A DNA stretch of 64,000 nt from Paraburkholderia bannensis (GCF_014200455.1 NZ_JACHBW010000001.1:248001-312000); one strand, 5' to 3'. Shown: positions 47,640 through 57,000, counted from the stretch's first letter. Translations and numbers: made by a program. Notes: generated by a model from the sequence alone, not told the origin.

Positions 47640-48014
47640 TTTTTGCTATCCCCCGCCGGCCTTGCGCCTGCTTCGCCTGCGCGCTGCGTCACCCACGCCG
47701 CGCCGCAGCGCCCATCGACCGTGCTTTCGCTTCCTGCACGCTTTGCGTGCGCATTGCGCCTATCCAGCGCCTGCGCCAGCCGGTCCCGCTTTCGCGCGCA
47801 CAGTTGCCGCTGTGCGATGCATACTGACGAATCGTTGCCGGATCAAGCATGCCGCCGTGGCGCTGCCCGCGCCCGCCCTGCATCGCCCTGCCGCTTCGAG
47901 CCTTGAACAAAGACGCCCGCGCCGCGCTTCACGCCTGCCGATCGGACCGACCTTCCGGCCCATCGGCTTCGCTCCAGCCCGCCAGCGCGCGTCACAACGA
48001 CTGGAGACCTTTCG
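47640..48014 (+). other. Long C/G-rich leader of the MHS transporter, no gene
   Basis: 375 bases rich in CGC/GCC repeats and short hairpins (CGCACAGTTGCCGCTGTGCG, about 47797-47816). No ORF with a good start is seen. GGAGA just before 48015 is the transporter ribosome site. Confidence 0.45.
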
Positions 48015-49331
48015 ATGTCCACCTCACCGCTTTCGTCGGCGAGCGCCGATCAGCCCGACGCCGCCCGCCAGCAAAGCACCGCGCGCGTGATCTTCGCGAG
48101 CTTCATCGGCACCGCCATCGAGTTCTACGACTTCTATGTCTACGCAACGGCCGCCGCGCTCGTGATCGGCCCGGTGTTCTTCCCGCATGGCTCGGCCACG
48201 GCGCAGGCGCTGTCGGCGTTCGTGACTTTCGGCATCGCGTTCATCGCGCGCCCGATCGGCTCGTTCCTGTTCGGCCACTTCGGCGACCGTATCGGCCGTA
48301 AATCGACGCTGGTGGCCTCGCTGCTCGTGATGGGCCTCTCCACCACGCTGATCGGTTTCGTGCCCGGCTATGACTCGATCGGCAGCCTCGCGCCGATCCT
48401 GCTGTGCGTGCTGCGCTTCGGCCAGGGCATCGGTCTGGGCGGTGAATGGGGCGGCGCGGCGCTGCTCGCCACCGAATACGCACCGCAGGGCAAGCGTGGC
48501 TGGTTCGGCATGTTTCCGCAGCTCGGGCCGTCGGTGGGCTTTCTCGCGTCGAATGGCCTCTTCTTCGGTCTGGCCTCCACACTCTCCGAGCAGCAGTTCC
48601 GCGACTGGGGCTGGCGCGTGCCGTTCGTGGTCTCGGCGGTGCTCGTGGCGCTGGGTCTTTACGTGCGCCTGAAGATCGCCGAAACGCCCGCCTTCAAGGC
48701 CGCCGTCGAGCGCGAGGAGCGCGTCAAGGTGCCGATCGCCACACTGCTTGGCAGCTACTGGGGGCCAACCATCCTCGGCGCGCTCGCCATGGTGGTCTGC
48801 TACACGCTGTTCTACAACGCCACGGTGTTCTCGCTCTCGCACGGCGTGACGGCGCTGCATATTCCGCGTCCGACCTTCCTCGGCATGCTTTGTATCGCGG
48901 TGGTGTTCATGGGCATCGCCACGCCGGTTTCGGCGGCGTTGAGCGACCGTTTCGGCCGCAGGCCGGTGCTGATCGTCGGCTGCATTCTGGCGATTCTCTC
49001 GGGCTTCACGATGCAGCCGCTGCTGGGCAGTGGTTCGCTGCCGCTCGTGCTGCTGTTTCTCGTGATCGAACTGTTCCTGATGGGCGCGACGTTCGCCCCG
49101 ATGGGCGCGCTGCTGCCCGAGCTGTTCCCGACCAGCGTGCGCTACACGGGCGCGGGTGTCGCCTACAACCTGGGCGGTATCCTCGGCGCGTCGGTGGCGC
49201 CGTATATCGCGCAGCAACTGGCCGCACGCGGCGGGCTCTCGTGGGTCGGCGCGTATGTGTCGATCGCCGCGTGCGTGAGCCTCGTCGGCGTGCTGTGCAT
49301 GCGTGAGACGCGCCATACGTCGCTGAGCTGA
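48015..49331 (+). CDS. MHS-family MFS transporter (ProP/ShiA-like)
   Basis: 438 residues with 12 membrane segments. ASFIGTAIEFYDFYVYATAA, the loop signature HFGDRIGRKSTLVASLL, RFGQGIGLGGEWGGAALL and the second loop LSDRFGRRPVLIVG are MHS (metabolite:H+ symporter) features. The central DWGWRVPFVVSAVLV and IAETPAFKAAVEREERVKVP blocks are common to all MHS members, so the substrate (dicarboxylate, shikimate or compatible solute) cannot be told. The CTGGAGACC site precedes ATG 48015. Confidence 0.9.
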   Translation: MSTSPLSSASADQPDAARQQSTARVIFASFIGTAIEFYDFYVYATAAALVIGPVFFPHGSATAQALSAFVTFGIAFIARPIGSFLFGHFGDRIGRKSTLVASLLVMGLSTTLIGFVPGYDSIGSLAPILLCVLRFGQGIGLGGEWGGAALLATEYAPQGKRGWFGMFPQLGPSVGFLASNGLFFGLASTLSEQQFRDWGWRVPFVVSAVLVALGLYVRLKIAETPAFKAAVEREERVKVPIATLLGSYWGPTILGALAMVVCYTLFYNATVFSLSHGVTALHIPRPTFLGMLCIAVVFMGIATPVSAALSDRFGRRPVLIVGCILAILSGFTMQPLLGSGSLPLVLLFLVIELFLMGATFAPMGALLPELFPTSVRYTGAGVAYNLGGILGASVAPYIAQQLAARGGLSWVGAYVSIAACVSLVGVLCMRETRHTSLS

Positions 49332-49382
49332 CCCGGCCCGCGCGCGTATTCACGAACGCGCGAAAGCGCGCGAACCAGAAGC

Positions 49383-49421
49383 AAAAAAAGCGGAGTCCGC
49401 CAGTCGGACTCCGCTTTTTTT
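49383..49421. terminator. Terminator of the MHS transporter
   Basis: 17-bp perfect stem (49383-49399 with 49405-49421), of which GCGGAGTCCG / CGGACTCCGC is the GC part, loop CCAGT, A7 and T7 at the ends. Confidence 0.92.
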
Positions 49422-49524
49422 GTTCGCTATGGACACGCGCGCGGCGTGGCTATACTGGTTTCAAGGCTGCGTTCAAACAGCTCGAATCAACAAGGTCCGC
49501 GCAACTGCGCACGGGAGGCCGACG

Positions 49525-49704
49525 ATGAACCTGCATCTGAGCAATGCCGATGTCGTTCTGATGATTGCCCTCGCATTGGGCATCTCCCTGTTCCTCGCCT
49601 TCCGGCTGCGTACGACCACATGGCGAGCCGTCGTGGTCGAAGCCCTGGTCGCCAACGCCGCCGCGGTTGCGGCAGTCATCGCCGTCGAGATGCTGCTGGC
49701 GTGA
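49525..49704 (+). CDS. Small two-segment membrane protein (59 aa)
   Basis: GGGAGG lies just upstream of ATG 49525. The protein MNLHLSNADVVLMIALALGI has two hydrophobic stretches (about 10-26 and 38-57) with a basic turn RLRTTTWR between, thus both ends probably outside or both inside. No family is recognised. Confidence 0.65.
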   Translation: MNLHLSNADVVLMIALALGISLFLAFRLRTTTWRAVVVEALVANAAAVAAVIAVEMLLA

Positions 49705-49734
49705 CGGCTTCCTGGCTGTTCGGGAGAGCGTCTA

Positions 49735-49848
49735 TCAGTTGTAGTAGCCGTGGTGATAGTAGCCGCCGCCCGCGGGCACGACGATGCATCCGGCCAGCGA
49801 CGCTGCAAGCACTGCACCCACAATCAGCGTAAGCGTCAATCGTTTCAC
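49735..49848 (-). CDS. Tiny lipoprotein (37 aa), YHH/YY tail
   Basis: GTG 49848 with GGGAGAACGAA upstream. The 37 residues are VKRLTLTLIVGAVLAASLAG then Cys (lipobox SLAGC, Cys 21) and IVVPAGGGYYHHGYYN. It matches the pattern of the 36-aa lipoprotein at 51453-51563 (AGC followed by VVVP). It is likely an entericidin-like or membrane-anchored small lipoprotein; function unknown. Confidence 0.7.
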   Translation of the reverse strand: MKRLTLTLIVGAVLAASLAGCIVVPAGGGYYHHGYYN

Positions 49849-50127
49849 TTCGTTCTCCCATCGAGTCAATGTCTGGTGTCCTGCCCGGCCCTGCCTCGCA
49901 TGGCGTGCGGTGGACAGTTCAGATTTAACTCGACGGCGAATCCCCTATGCGTTGCAATTTGTAAGCAGCGGTGTGGCCCGTGTTACAGGGTCCGCGCGCT
50001 TGGGCAGCGCCACGTGCGATTCGCGCCGCACGCCGCACGCAACGGCGACACTTTTAACAAGTTGGTAATCGAGTCGCCGAGCCAATTCGCCCGCGACGAT
50101 CACGCTGCCGCGACGACGGCACCCATG
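49849..50127. other. Spacer between tiny lipoprotein and waaC, no gene seen
   Basis: Holds the promoter of the tiny lipoprotein. No ORF or RNA feature is convincing. Confidence 0.35.
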
Positions 50128-50164
50128 AAAACGGCCCGCCCGTCTGCTTGAGACGAGCGGGCCG
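50128..50164 (-). terminator. Terminator of waaC
   Basis: ACGGCCCGCCCGTCT (50131-50145) pairs with AGACGAGCGGGCCGT (50151-50165) with one G-U pair. The minus strand then reads TTTT. Confidence 0.75.
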
Positions 50165-50196
50165 TGCGAGACAAGGCAGGCGAAGACGCGTAAAAC

Positions 50197-51201
50197 TCAG
50201 GCAGCCGTCACAGCCGGCCCTTTCGCCGCATCGCCAGTGCGCGCGGGATAAACGCGATCGACCGCATCGAGCGCCACCGAGACCGGCGGCACATGTCGAC
50301 CGTCGCCAATCGAGATCGAACGATCCGGCGCGCGCACGCCAAGATGTTCGGCGTTGGTCGCGACGAAAATCATCACCGTGGGTTTGAGCAGCGCGTGGCC
50401 CAGATGCACGAAGCCCGTGTCCGTGCCCACCACCAGCGCGCTATCTTCGATGCGCTGCGCCACCTGCGTGACCGTCAGACGCGGCAGGATGGTCGCGCCA
50501 GGCACCAGCGCAGCAATTTCTTTCGCGGTGGCGTGCTCGGCATCCGATCCCCACGGCAGCTCGATACGCAGACCACGCTTGACGAGTTCGTTGCACAGCT
50601 CGCCCCAGTGGGCGACCGGCCACTTCTTCTCTTCCTTCGAGGTGGCATGGAAGATCAGCGCGGTGGGGGCATCGGGCTTAGGCAGCGCATCGCCGTCGCG
50701 CGGAATGCGCATCTGGAAATCGGGCGGCGTATCGATGGTGTAGCCAAGCGCCTCGCCCGTGCTGATACGCATGCCCAGCCATGCATCGCATTTCGGACGC
50801 GGTCCGAAGCGGCCGTTATAGGCGAAGGCTGCGCCCCGCTCGCCAAGATCCTGCCCGAGATAGCCGAAACGGCGCTTGCCGCGCGCAATGAACGCGATGA
50901 TGGCGCTCTTGTACACGCCATGAATATCGATGATGGCGTCGTAGCGCTCGCGGCGCAGTTCGGCGATCGAATCCCAGATGGCCTTGAAGTCGCTCCATTT
51001 GCGCGCCTTCTTGAAGCGGCGCAGCGGCGCGCAGAGCACGCGGTCGATCCCCGCGTTCCAGTGGACGATCCCGGCGAACGCCTCGTCCACGGCCCAATCG
51101 ACCTTGACGCCGGGAAATTTGCGCTGGACGTCGGCGACGACGGGAAGGGCCTCGACGACATCGCCGAGCGAGGTCACCTTGACTATCAAAACTCGTTTCA
51201 T
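50197..51201 (-). CDS. waaC: Lipopolysaccharide heptosyltransferase I
   Basis: 334 residues, GT9 family, adds the first L,D-heptose to Kdo2-lipid A on the cytoplasmic face of the inner membrane. MKRVLIVKVTSLGDVVEALP (start), AVDEAFAGIVHWNAGIDRVL, IDIHGVYKSAIIAFIARGKR, LIFHATSKEEKKWPVAHWGE and VVGTDTGFVHLGHALLKPTV (nucleotide-binding GTDTGxxHL) are typical WaaC. No other waa genes are adjacent in the window. Confidence 0.94.
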   Translation of the reverse strand: MKRVLIVKVTSLGDVVEALPVVADVQRKFPGVKVDWAVDEAFAGIVHWNAGIDRVLCAPLRRFKKARKWSDFKAIWDSIAELRRERYDAIIDIHGVYKSAIIAFIARGKRRFGYLGQDLGERGAAFAYNGRFGPRPKCDAWLGMRISTGEALGYTIDTPPDFQMRIPRDGDALPKPDAPTALIFHATSKEEKKWPVAHWGELCNELVKRGLRIELPWGSDAEHATAKEIAALVPGATILPRLTVTQVAQRIEDSALVVGTDTGFVHLGHALLKPTVMIFVATNAEHLGVRAPDRSISIGDGRHVPPVSVALDAVDRVYPARTGDAAKGPAVTAA

Positions 51202-51349
51202 TGTGCTGCGGACGCTGAGGCCCGATTTCGATGATTTGCCGGCATTTTTCCCGAGATTCTAGCGGACGGAGCCGTTCGCAACAGGCGAAATCTGCGAACG
51301 TTCGCGCATTTCATCGGTCCCCGCTTTGGCGGGACGTGGCGTCGGGGCG

Positions 51350-51408
51350 AAAAAAAGCCCGGCGGCATGTCGATGGTCGTTAGCTCGAACGACTGACATG
51401 CGCCGGGC
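51350..51408 (-). terminator. Terminator with nested hairpin after the 36-aa lipoprotein
   Basis: GCCCGGCGGCATGTC (51357-51371) pairs with GACATGCGCCGGGC (51395-51408) with one bulge. An inner GTCGTT / AACGAC pair (51376-51381 with 51388-51393) extends it. The minus-strand end is T7. Confidence 0.8.
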
Positions 51409-51452
51409 CCGGCGCGGCTGTGCTGATCTACGCCAGCGAGCCTGTAGCCAAA

Positions 51453-51563
51453 TCAATAGATCACGACGGGTGCGGGTCGCACATACACGGGCCGCGCCGG
51501 AACGACGACGCAGCCGGCGAGCACGATCGCGAGCGCCGCCGCAGCGAGCAGTTTTCTGCTCAT
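51453..51563 (-). CDS. Tiny lipoprotein (36 aa)
   Basis: AAGGAGAAACTCC precedes ATG 51563. MSRKLLAAAALAIVLAG then Cys 18 (lipobox VLAGC) and VVVPARPVYVRPAPVVIY. Mature length is 19 residues, Pro/Val-rich. It has its own terminator. Gene finders with a 40-codon cut-off would miss it. It lies upstream of waaC and downstream of the YXWGXW protein. Confidence 0.75.
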   Translation of the reverse strand: MSRKLLAAAALAIVLAGCVVVPARPVYVRPAPVVIY

Positions 51564-51633
51564 GGAGTTTCTCCTTGCCGATGAACCCGTTCAGACGGCT
51601 CGTTTAAGCAAACTCAACTCAAGCCAGGCAGTT

Positions 51634-51951
51634 TCAGGCAGCCCAGTGGCCATCGACCCAGTGCCAGTTCGGACCATGCGCGACCCAGTGGCCCGGGACC
51701 CAGTGATAGCCCACGCGTTCGGCTTGCCAGTGGCCTGCGATCCAGACGTAGCGGCCGTGGTCCCAGCGCCAGTGGCCCTTGTCCCAGACATAGCCGACGC
51801 GCGGCGCGGGCACGACTTCGATGCGTTCGACAGGAGGCGGCGCGCTCGGCTCAACGACGACGATTTCAGCGAAGGCCGGCGCGGCAACGGCGCACGTACC
51901 CGCAGCGACGATAGCGGCCTTGGCGATCAGCAGACGGATGGAGTTGTTCAT
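51634..51951 (-). CDS. YXWGXW-repeat secreted protein
   Basis: 105 residues. Signal MNNSIRLLIAKAAIVAAGTC with cleavage after PAFA (about 25). The mature part is Pro/Val followed by WDKGHWRWDHGRYVWIAGHW, VGYHWVPGHWVAHGPNWHWV and DGHWAA, that is four or five copies of the Y/W-x-W-x-x-G-H-W unit of the YXWGXW family. Members are cell-surface or periplasmic, and their role is unknown. GGGTG upstream supports ATG 51951. Confidence 0.82.
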   Translation of the reverse strand: MNNSIRLLIAKAAIVAAGTCAVAAPAFAEIVVVEPSAPPPVERIEVVPAPRVGYVWDKGHWRWDHGRYVWIAGHWQAERVGYHWVPGHWVAHGPNWHWVDGHWAA

Positions 51952-52173
51952 GTGGTTCACCCTTCGAGTAGGACGCCATGAGTGGCGTTACCCGATCAAT
52001 GCGCGAGCAGGCGTCTGCGCTGACAGCGGCCGTGTAACCGCAGGAGGTGAAGTGAAACCGAATATTTCGATAAGGCAAGGAATGCCGCGCTGCACATCAA
52101 AGGCGCGCAGCGATATCGAGACGAGTACGGCACATGGGTGCTAGAAACACGTGCGCCGCACTCGCCGCGCGGG

Positions 52174-52428
52174 TCAAGCCTGCGGAATCTCGATCTTGAC
52201 CTCAAGTACTTCGAGGTCGTCCTGGCGTTCCAGGCTTACGCGGATATCTTCGTCCGAGATCTTCACGTACTTGGAGATCACGGCGACGAGTTCGCGTTGC
52301 AGGGCCGGCAGATAATCGGCGGGCGGATGACCGCCTGCGCGCTCGTGAGCGATGATGAGCTGCAGGCGTTCCTTCGCTACCGAGGCGGACTTCTTCTTCT
52401 CGCCGAGAAAAAACGAAAGAAACGACAT
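52174..52428 (-). CDS. minE: Cell division topological specificity factor MinE
   Basis: 84 residues. The N-terminal [20 protein letters not shown] (membrane-targeting and MinD-binding) and the middle [12 protein letters not shown] are canonical; the C-terminal beta domain holds [20 protein letters not shown]. It stimulates MinD ATPase and drives pole-to-pole oscillation. GGGAGGCGCACGTC precedes ATG 52428, 14 bases after minD. Confidence 0.96.
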   Translation of the reverse strand: MSFLSFFLGEKKKSASVAKERLQLIIAHERAGGHPPADYLPALQRELVAVISKYVKISDEDIRVSLERQDDLEVLEVKIEIPQA

Positions 52429-52442
52429 GACGTGCGCCTCCC

Positions 52443-53258
52443 TTACTTGCTACCGAACAGGCGCTGCAGGAGCCCCGGCTTCTGGTAATCGGTGAAGCGA
52501 AGCGCCTTGTCTTCGCCAAGAAAGCGCGCGACGACGTCCTTGTAGGCTTCCGCGACGTCGGTGCCGTCCAGATGGACAGCGGGCAGGCCCTGGTTCGATG
52601 CGTGCAGCACCGCTTCCGATTCCGGAATCACGCCGATCAGCTCGATGCGCAGGATTTCCGAGATATCCGCGAGCGAAAGCATTTCGCCTTCGTTGACGCG
52701 TTTCGGGCTGTAGCGCGTGATGAGCAGATGCTCCTTGATCGGCTCCTTGCCGTCGATCGCGCGCTTGGTCTTCGACGACAGCATGCCGAGGATGCGGTCC
52801 GAATCGCGCACCGACGAGACTTCCGGATTCGTCACGATCAGCGCTTCGTCGGCGAAGTGCATCGCCAGCATCGCGCCCGATTCGATACCCGCCGGCGAAT
52901 CGCAGACGATGTATTCGAAGTCCATCTTGCGCAGGTCTTCGATCACCTTCTCCACGCCTTCCTTCGTGAGCGCGTCTTTATCGCGCGTCTGCGAGGCCGG
53001 CAGGATGTGGAGGTTTTCGCACTTCTTGTCCTTGATGAGCGCCTGGTTCAGGTTCGCTTCACCCTGGATCACGTTGATCAGGTCGTACACCACGCGGCGC
53101 TCGCAACCCATGATGAGGTCGAGATTGCGCAGGCCGACGTCGAAGTCGATGACCGCGGTTTTGTGGCCACGCAACGCGAGGCCCGATGCGAAACTCGCGC
53201 TCGTGGTCGTTTTGCCGACGCCACCCTTGCCCGAAGTCACCACAATGATTTTTGCCAT
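52443..53258 (-). CDS. minD: Septum site-determining ATPase MinD
   Basis: 271 residues. Deviant Walker [19 protein letters not shown] (about 7-24), [40 protein letters not shown] and the C-terminal amphipathic helix region [12 protein letters not shown], which binds the membrane. AAGGTAAGGG upstream. Middle gene of minC-minD-minE. Confidence 0.97.
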   Translation of the reverse strand: MAKIIVVTSGKGGVGKTTTSASFASGLALRGHKTAVIDFDVGLRNLDLIMGCERRVVYDLINVIQGEANLNQALIKDKKCENLHILPASQTRDKDALTKEGVEKVIEDLRKMDFEYIVCDSPAGIESGAMLAMHFADEALIVTNPEVSSVRDSDRILGMLSSKTKRAIDGKEPIKEHLLITRYSPKRVNEGEMLSLADISEILRIELIGVIPESEAVLHASNQGLPAVHLDGTDVAEAYKDVVARFLGEDKALRFTDYQKPGLLQRLFGSK

Positions 53259-53356
53259 TCCCTTACCTTGCGTTCGTCAGTTTCCCAGTTTGGTCTCATC
53301 TCGCACCGCTCGCACGCCACGCTCGCACATTGATTGCGCGACGCGTCAGCGGCGGA

Positions 53357-54241
53357 TCAGGTGAGCCTCAACGGTTCGATCAACAGCTTTTCTTCGTCGA
53401 GCCGGATCTGCGCCGGCTTGCCACGCACGTCGTCTGAGAGCGGCACTTCAGTGGTACGGTAGATGCCCGCAATCGAAATCAGTTCCGCTTCGAGGCTCGT
53501 GCAGAAAATACGTGCGTCGTGGTTGCCGTGCACGCCCGCAAGCGCGCGGCCACGCAACGGCGCGTAAATATGGATGTTGCCTTCGGCGATCACTTCCGCG
53601 CCGTTGGACACCATGCCAAGCACCACCAGATCGCCCTTTGCATAGACACGCTGGCCCGAGCGCAGCGGACGGTCGACCACCAGCGTGGCCGCGCGCGGCG
53701 CGTTGCTGCGTGCGTCGATGTCGGCATCGGCTTCGGTGCCGGTTTGCGCAGGCAGGTCCTGCGTGGGGTCGGTCGGGAAGAGTTCGGGTTGCGTGGCGGC
53801 GGGTGTGGCCGAGGCGTTCGCCGTGGCGGCGTCTGCGGCAACATCTGCGGCGACTGCTGCGGCAACTGCTGCGGTGCCGTCTTCGGTTTCGCTCTTTGCA
53901 GCGGCGTTGCCGCCCGCTACGCGCCTGTCGCGCGCTTCGAGGAACGGCAGGCCGGCTGCGGCGGCCCAGCCATGCTGTTCAGGCTGCGCGACCACGCCCA
54001 CGGGACGCATGCGCACGCTTTCCAGCAGGCGCGCGATGTCGCCCAGCGCGACCTGCTCACCGTCGGCAAGACGGCGCAGATCGATGGCCACGGTATCGTT
54101 GGCGAAGAATTCCGGCGTCGCCTCGAAGCGCCGCGTGAGTTCGGCGCGCATCGCATCGAGTTCAGTCGTTTTGACCACGAACAGCAGCGTATCGACTGAA
54201 CCGCTCTTCAGTTCAAAATATGGCGATTTCTTGGGCGACAT
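53357..54241 (-). CDS. minC: Septum site-determining protein MinC
   Basis: 294 residues, longer than the usual 230. The N-terminal domain ([20 protein letters not shown] to about 110) inhibits FtsZ. The C-terminal beta-helix ([59 protein letters not shown]) dimerises and binds MinD. Between them (about 118-185) lies an Ala/Thr/Asp-rich linker [20 protein letters not shown] that is probably disordered. First gene of the min operon. Confidence 0.95.
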   Translation of the reverse strand: MSPKKSPYFELKSGSVDTLLFVVKTTELDAMRAELTRRFEATPEFFANDTVAIDLRRLADGEQVALGDIARLLESVRMRPVGVVAQPEQHGWAAAAGLPFLEARDRRVAGGNAAAKSETEDGTAAVAAAVAADVAADAATANASATPAATQPELFPTDPTQDLPAQTGTEADADIDARSNAPRAATLVVDRPLRSGQRVYAKGDLVVLGMVSNGAEVIAEGNIHIYAPLRGRALAGVHGNHDARIFCTSLEAELISIAGIYRTTEVPLSDDVRGKPAQIRLDEEKLLIEPLRLT

Positions 54242-54288
54242 GGCGATCGGCGAAAAATTTTGCGTATTTTACAGGCGTCGACGCGCAC

Positions 54289-54308
54289 GGCCATTATTTT
54301 TAATGGCC
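54289..54308. promoter_or_regulatory. Perfect 8-bp hairpin upstream of minC
   Basis: GGCCATTA-TTTT-TAATGGCC, 48-67 bases upstream of the minC start. It has no U-tract in either direction, so it reads as an operator or leader element. Confidence 0.45.
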
Positions 54309-54449
54309 CACAATGCTGCATCGAAAGGAAAGACAAAGGAACGGCGCGAAAAACGCCCAGGGGAGCCGCCGCATGACGCGCGGTGCGCGCGTCAGGGCGC
54401 AAAAAACGGGCGCGGCGAGCTCAAAACCGCGCTGCGCTCAAAACGGTGA

Positions 54450-54986
54450 TCACTGGGCGGACGCCACCGGCGCAGCGCCAGCGAGGTCGCGCATCAGCAG
54501 CGTTTCCCATTGCTCGGACGTCTGCGTGCTGCGCGCGTGATCGCCGGTGGCGATAAAACCCATGCGCTCGTAGAAGCGCATGGCGGTGGTGTTGCTATCG
54601 GTCACCCATGCGTAGATCTGGGTGGCGTTCTCGCTCGCGAGCCAGTCGATGGCCGCGTTGACGAGCAACTCGCCGCCACGCAGATGCCGCACCGCCGGCG
54701 CCACCCACAACGCGAACACGAAGGCCCGGCGCGCGGGCGCGCTCTCGAAGTTCGCGCCGATCAGGCCGGCCGGATGGCCTTCCGTGTAGAGGATGAACGT
54801 GGTGGCCGTATGCGAATCCGCTTGACGGGCGGCCGCGGCGTCGAAGACAGCTGCATCGGCAGACAAGGCGTCTTCGAGCGAGTCGCCGAACGCGTAAGGC
54901 GCGTCGCGCAGCGAAGCAGTTCGAAGCTCGCGGAGCACGGCACCTTGATCGGCAACAATACGGCGAACGGTCAGTGACGGACTCAT
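54450..54986 (-). CDS. GNAT-family N-acetyltransferase
   Basis: 178 residues. LTVRRIVADQGAVLRELRTA opens the domain. The acetyl-CoA loop is not the strict QxxGxG; the segment is VAPAVRHLRGGELLVNAAID, with RHLRGG taking its place. NTTAMRFYERMGFIATGD is the conserved end. Substrate is unknown. A short Ala/Thr-rich loop (DAAAARQADSHTATTF) is inserted in the first half. Confidence 0.85.
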   Translation of the reverse strand: MSPSLTVRRIVADQGAVLRELRTASLRDAPYAFGDSLEDALSADAAVFDAAAARQADSHTATTFILYTEGHPAGLIGANFESAPARRAFVFALWVAPAVRHLRGGELLVNAAIDWLASENATQIYAWVTDSNTTAMRFYERMGFIATGDHARSTQTSEQWETLLMRDLAGAAPVASAQ

Positions 54987-55140
54987 GCAGTCGTAAACCC
55001 CAATAAAGCACTAACGCGTAGCTTTAACCGAACTGGCCAGAGAGTCAAATCCTTATTTGACAAAAAAGTTCCCTGTGCACGGCGTACGCGGGTCTTGACA
55101 GCCACGCCGATGACCCGCACAGCCGCTTGTGCCGCGGCCC

Positions 55141-55926
55141 TCACGGAGCTTCGTACGCACCCGTGCCGTCCGGCCAGGGCGTGAGCAATTCATAACCGTC
55201 ATCGGTGACGGCAACCATGTGCTCCCACTGAGCGGAGAGCGAACGGTCCTTGGTCACGACGGTCCAGCCATCGCGCTGCACCGCCGTGCCCGCGCGTCCG
55301 GCATTCACCATCGGCTCGATCGTGAAGACCATGCCGGGCTTCAGACGCACGCCCTGCCCCGGCTGACCGTAGTGCAGCACCTGCGGCTCCTCGTGATAGA
55401 CCTTGCCGATGCCGTGGCCGCAATACTCGCGCACGATCGAAAAGCCATCGGCCTGCGCGCGTTTCTGGATCGCATGACCGACGTCGCCAAGCGTCGCGCC
55501 CGGCTTCACCTGGCGGATGCCCGCGAGCATCGCCTCGTAGGTGGTGTCGATCAGCTGTCGGCCCACCGAACTGGGCGTGCCGACCGTGTACATGCGGCTC
55601 GTGTCCCCGAAATAGCCGTCCTTGATCACGGCCACGTCGATGTTGATGATGTCGCCGTCCTTGAGCACTTCGTTGCGGCTCGGGATGCCGTGGCAGACCA
55701 CGGAATTGACGGACGTGCAGATCGTCTTCGGGAAACCCAGGTAACCGACGTTGGCCGGCACTGCCTTGAGCGTATTGACGATGAAGTCGTTGCAGATCGC
55801 GTCGAGATCGTCGGTGGAGACACCGGGCTTGACGTGCTCGCCGATCATGGCGAGCACGTCGGCCGCGAGGCGGCCCGAAATGCGCAGACGCTCGATGTCG
55901 CCGGCGGATTTGTAAGTGATAGCCAT
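55141..55926 (-). CDS. map: Methionine aminopeptidase type I
   Basis: 261 residues from ATG 55926. The metal ligands are in place: VCHGIPSRNEVLKDGDIIN, DVAVIKDGYFGDTSRMY (two Asp), YCGHGIGKVYHEEP (His), IEPMVNAG (Glu) and the last Glu in SLSAQWEHMVAVTDDGYELL. It removes the N-terminal Met from nascent proteins. The divergent partner is the GT-A-like gene at 56143. In many relatives map is followed by other genes of translation, not seen here. Confidence 0.96.
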   Translation of the reverse strand: MAITYKSAGDIERLRISGRLAADVLAMIGEHVKPGVSTDDLDAICNDFIVNTLKAVPANVGYLGFPKTICTSVNSVVCHGIPSRNEVLKDGDIINIDVAVIKDGYFGDTSRMYTVGTPSSVGRQLIDTTYEAMLAGIRQVKPGATLGDVGHAIQKRAQADGFSIVREYCGHGIGKVYHEEPQVLHYGQPGQGVRLKPGMVFTIEPMVNAGRAGTAVQRDGWTVVTKDRSLSAQWEHMVAVTDDGYELLTPWPDGTGAYEAP

Positions 55927-56142
55927 CTGAGAACCAAAGTAGGCGCGACGGCGCGCGTAGCGCCTCGCCGCGAATTCATGGGAGCGCCGCTCGAAGGCGC
56001 CATTGTACCCGGCACGACTGGCGGCACTGGCGGGCCTGCGCCCGTCGCAGCGCCGATTATTCGGATACGTCCGATTGTCCAGGCGCAAGCCGCCAACAAG
56101 AATGGGAAATATCTTACAACGACGTGAGTAGAACGCCAGACC

Positions 56143-56964
56143 ATGATCCCAGCAGCCTCTTCTTCCAGCGCCGCAACCGGCACTGACGCTCCCGCGCAAG
56201 CGCCGCTCAATATCCTCATCGCACTGCCCACTTACGACAATTCCGTGCACTTCGACTTCGCCATGGCGCTGGCGGGTCTGATGGAAACGTTCAAGGAGCG
56301 CGGCATCGGCTTCGAGTACATCCACACGGCGTCGTCGCACATCATCCGCGCGCGGAATTTCTTTGCGAATTATTTCCTGAGCCATCCGCGATTCACACAC
56401 GTGCTGTTCCTCGATACGGACATGGATTTTTCGCGCGAAGCCATTGCGCGCCTGCTGGCCGGCGACAAGCCCGTGGCGGGCATTGCCTGCCCGTATCGCT
56501 ACTTCGATGTGGAAAAGCGCATTACGGCTGAAGACGCGGGCCTCACGCTGCGCGAGTGGCAGGAAAAAACCGTCGACTACAACACGGCGATCCGCGCCGA
56601 TGCACAAGGCAACAGTCGCGTGAACGCGGGCTGGGTCGAGGTGAATCACATCGGCACGGGCATTTTCCTCGTGCGCCGCGACGCCATGGAGGCGATGGCC
56701 CCGCTCACGCAGCTCTACAGACCGCCCGCGCAGTACGCGGCGTATCTGCCCGACGGGCGCTTCTATGCGTTCTTCGACACGGTCGGCGAAAAAGGCGTGT
56801 ATCTCTCGGAAGACCTGTCGTTCTGCCAGCGCGCGCGGGCCGCGGGCATGCCGGTGTGGGCGCTGATCGACGAGAAGATCGTCCATCACGGTCAATCGGC
56901 GATTTCCGGGACGTTCATGCGCTCGCTGGAGCGGCGTGGGCATGTGCCGGGCAACAGCGGCTGA
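56143..56964 (+). CDS. GT-A-fold glycosyltransferase-like protein
   Basis: 273 residues. NILIALPTYDNSVHFDFAMA at the start, then HPRFTHVLFLDTDMDFSREA (DTDMD is the DxD metal site, about 90) and CPYRYFDVEKRITAEDAG, NHIGTGIFLVRRDAMEAM and EKGVYLSEDLSFCQRARAAG. The order resembles family 2 / anp1-like GT-A proteins. Sugar and acceptor are unknown. It lacks a signal peptide or membrane segment, so it is cytosolic. Confidence 0.75.
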   Translation: MIPAASSSSAATGTDAPAQAPLNILIALPTYDNSVHFDFAMALAGLMETFKERGIGFEYIHTASSHIIRARNFFANYFLSHPRFTHVLFLDTDMDFSREAIARLLAGDKPVAGIACPYRYFDVEKRITAEDAGLTLREWQEKTVDYNTAIRADAQGNSRVNAGWVEVNHIGTGIFLVRRDAMEAMAPLTQLYRPPAQYAAYLPDGRFYAFFDTVGEKGVYLSEDLSFCQRARAAGMPVWALIDEKIVHHGQSAISGTFMRSLERRGHVPGNSG

Positions 56965-57000
56965 GGATGCACGGGCACGCAGGAATGCGCGCCGCAAAGC

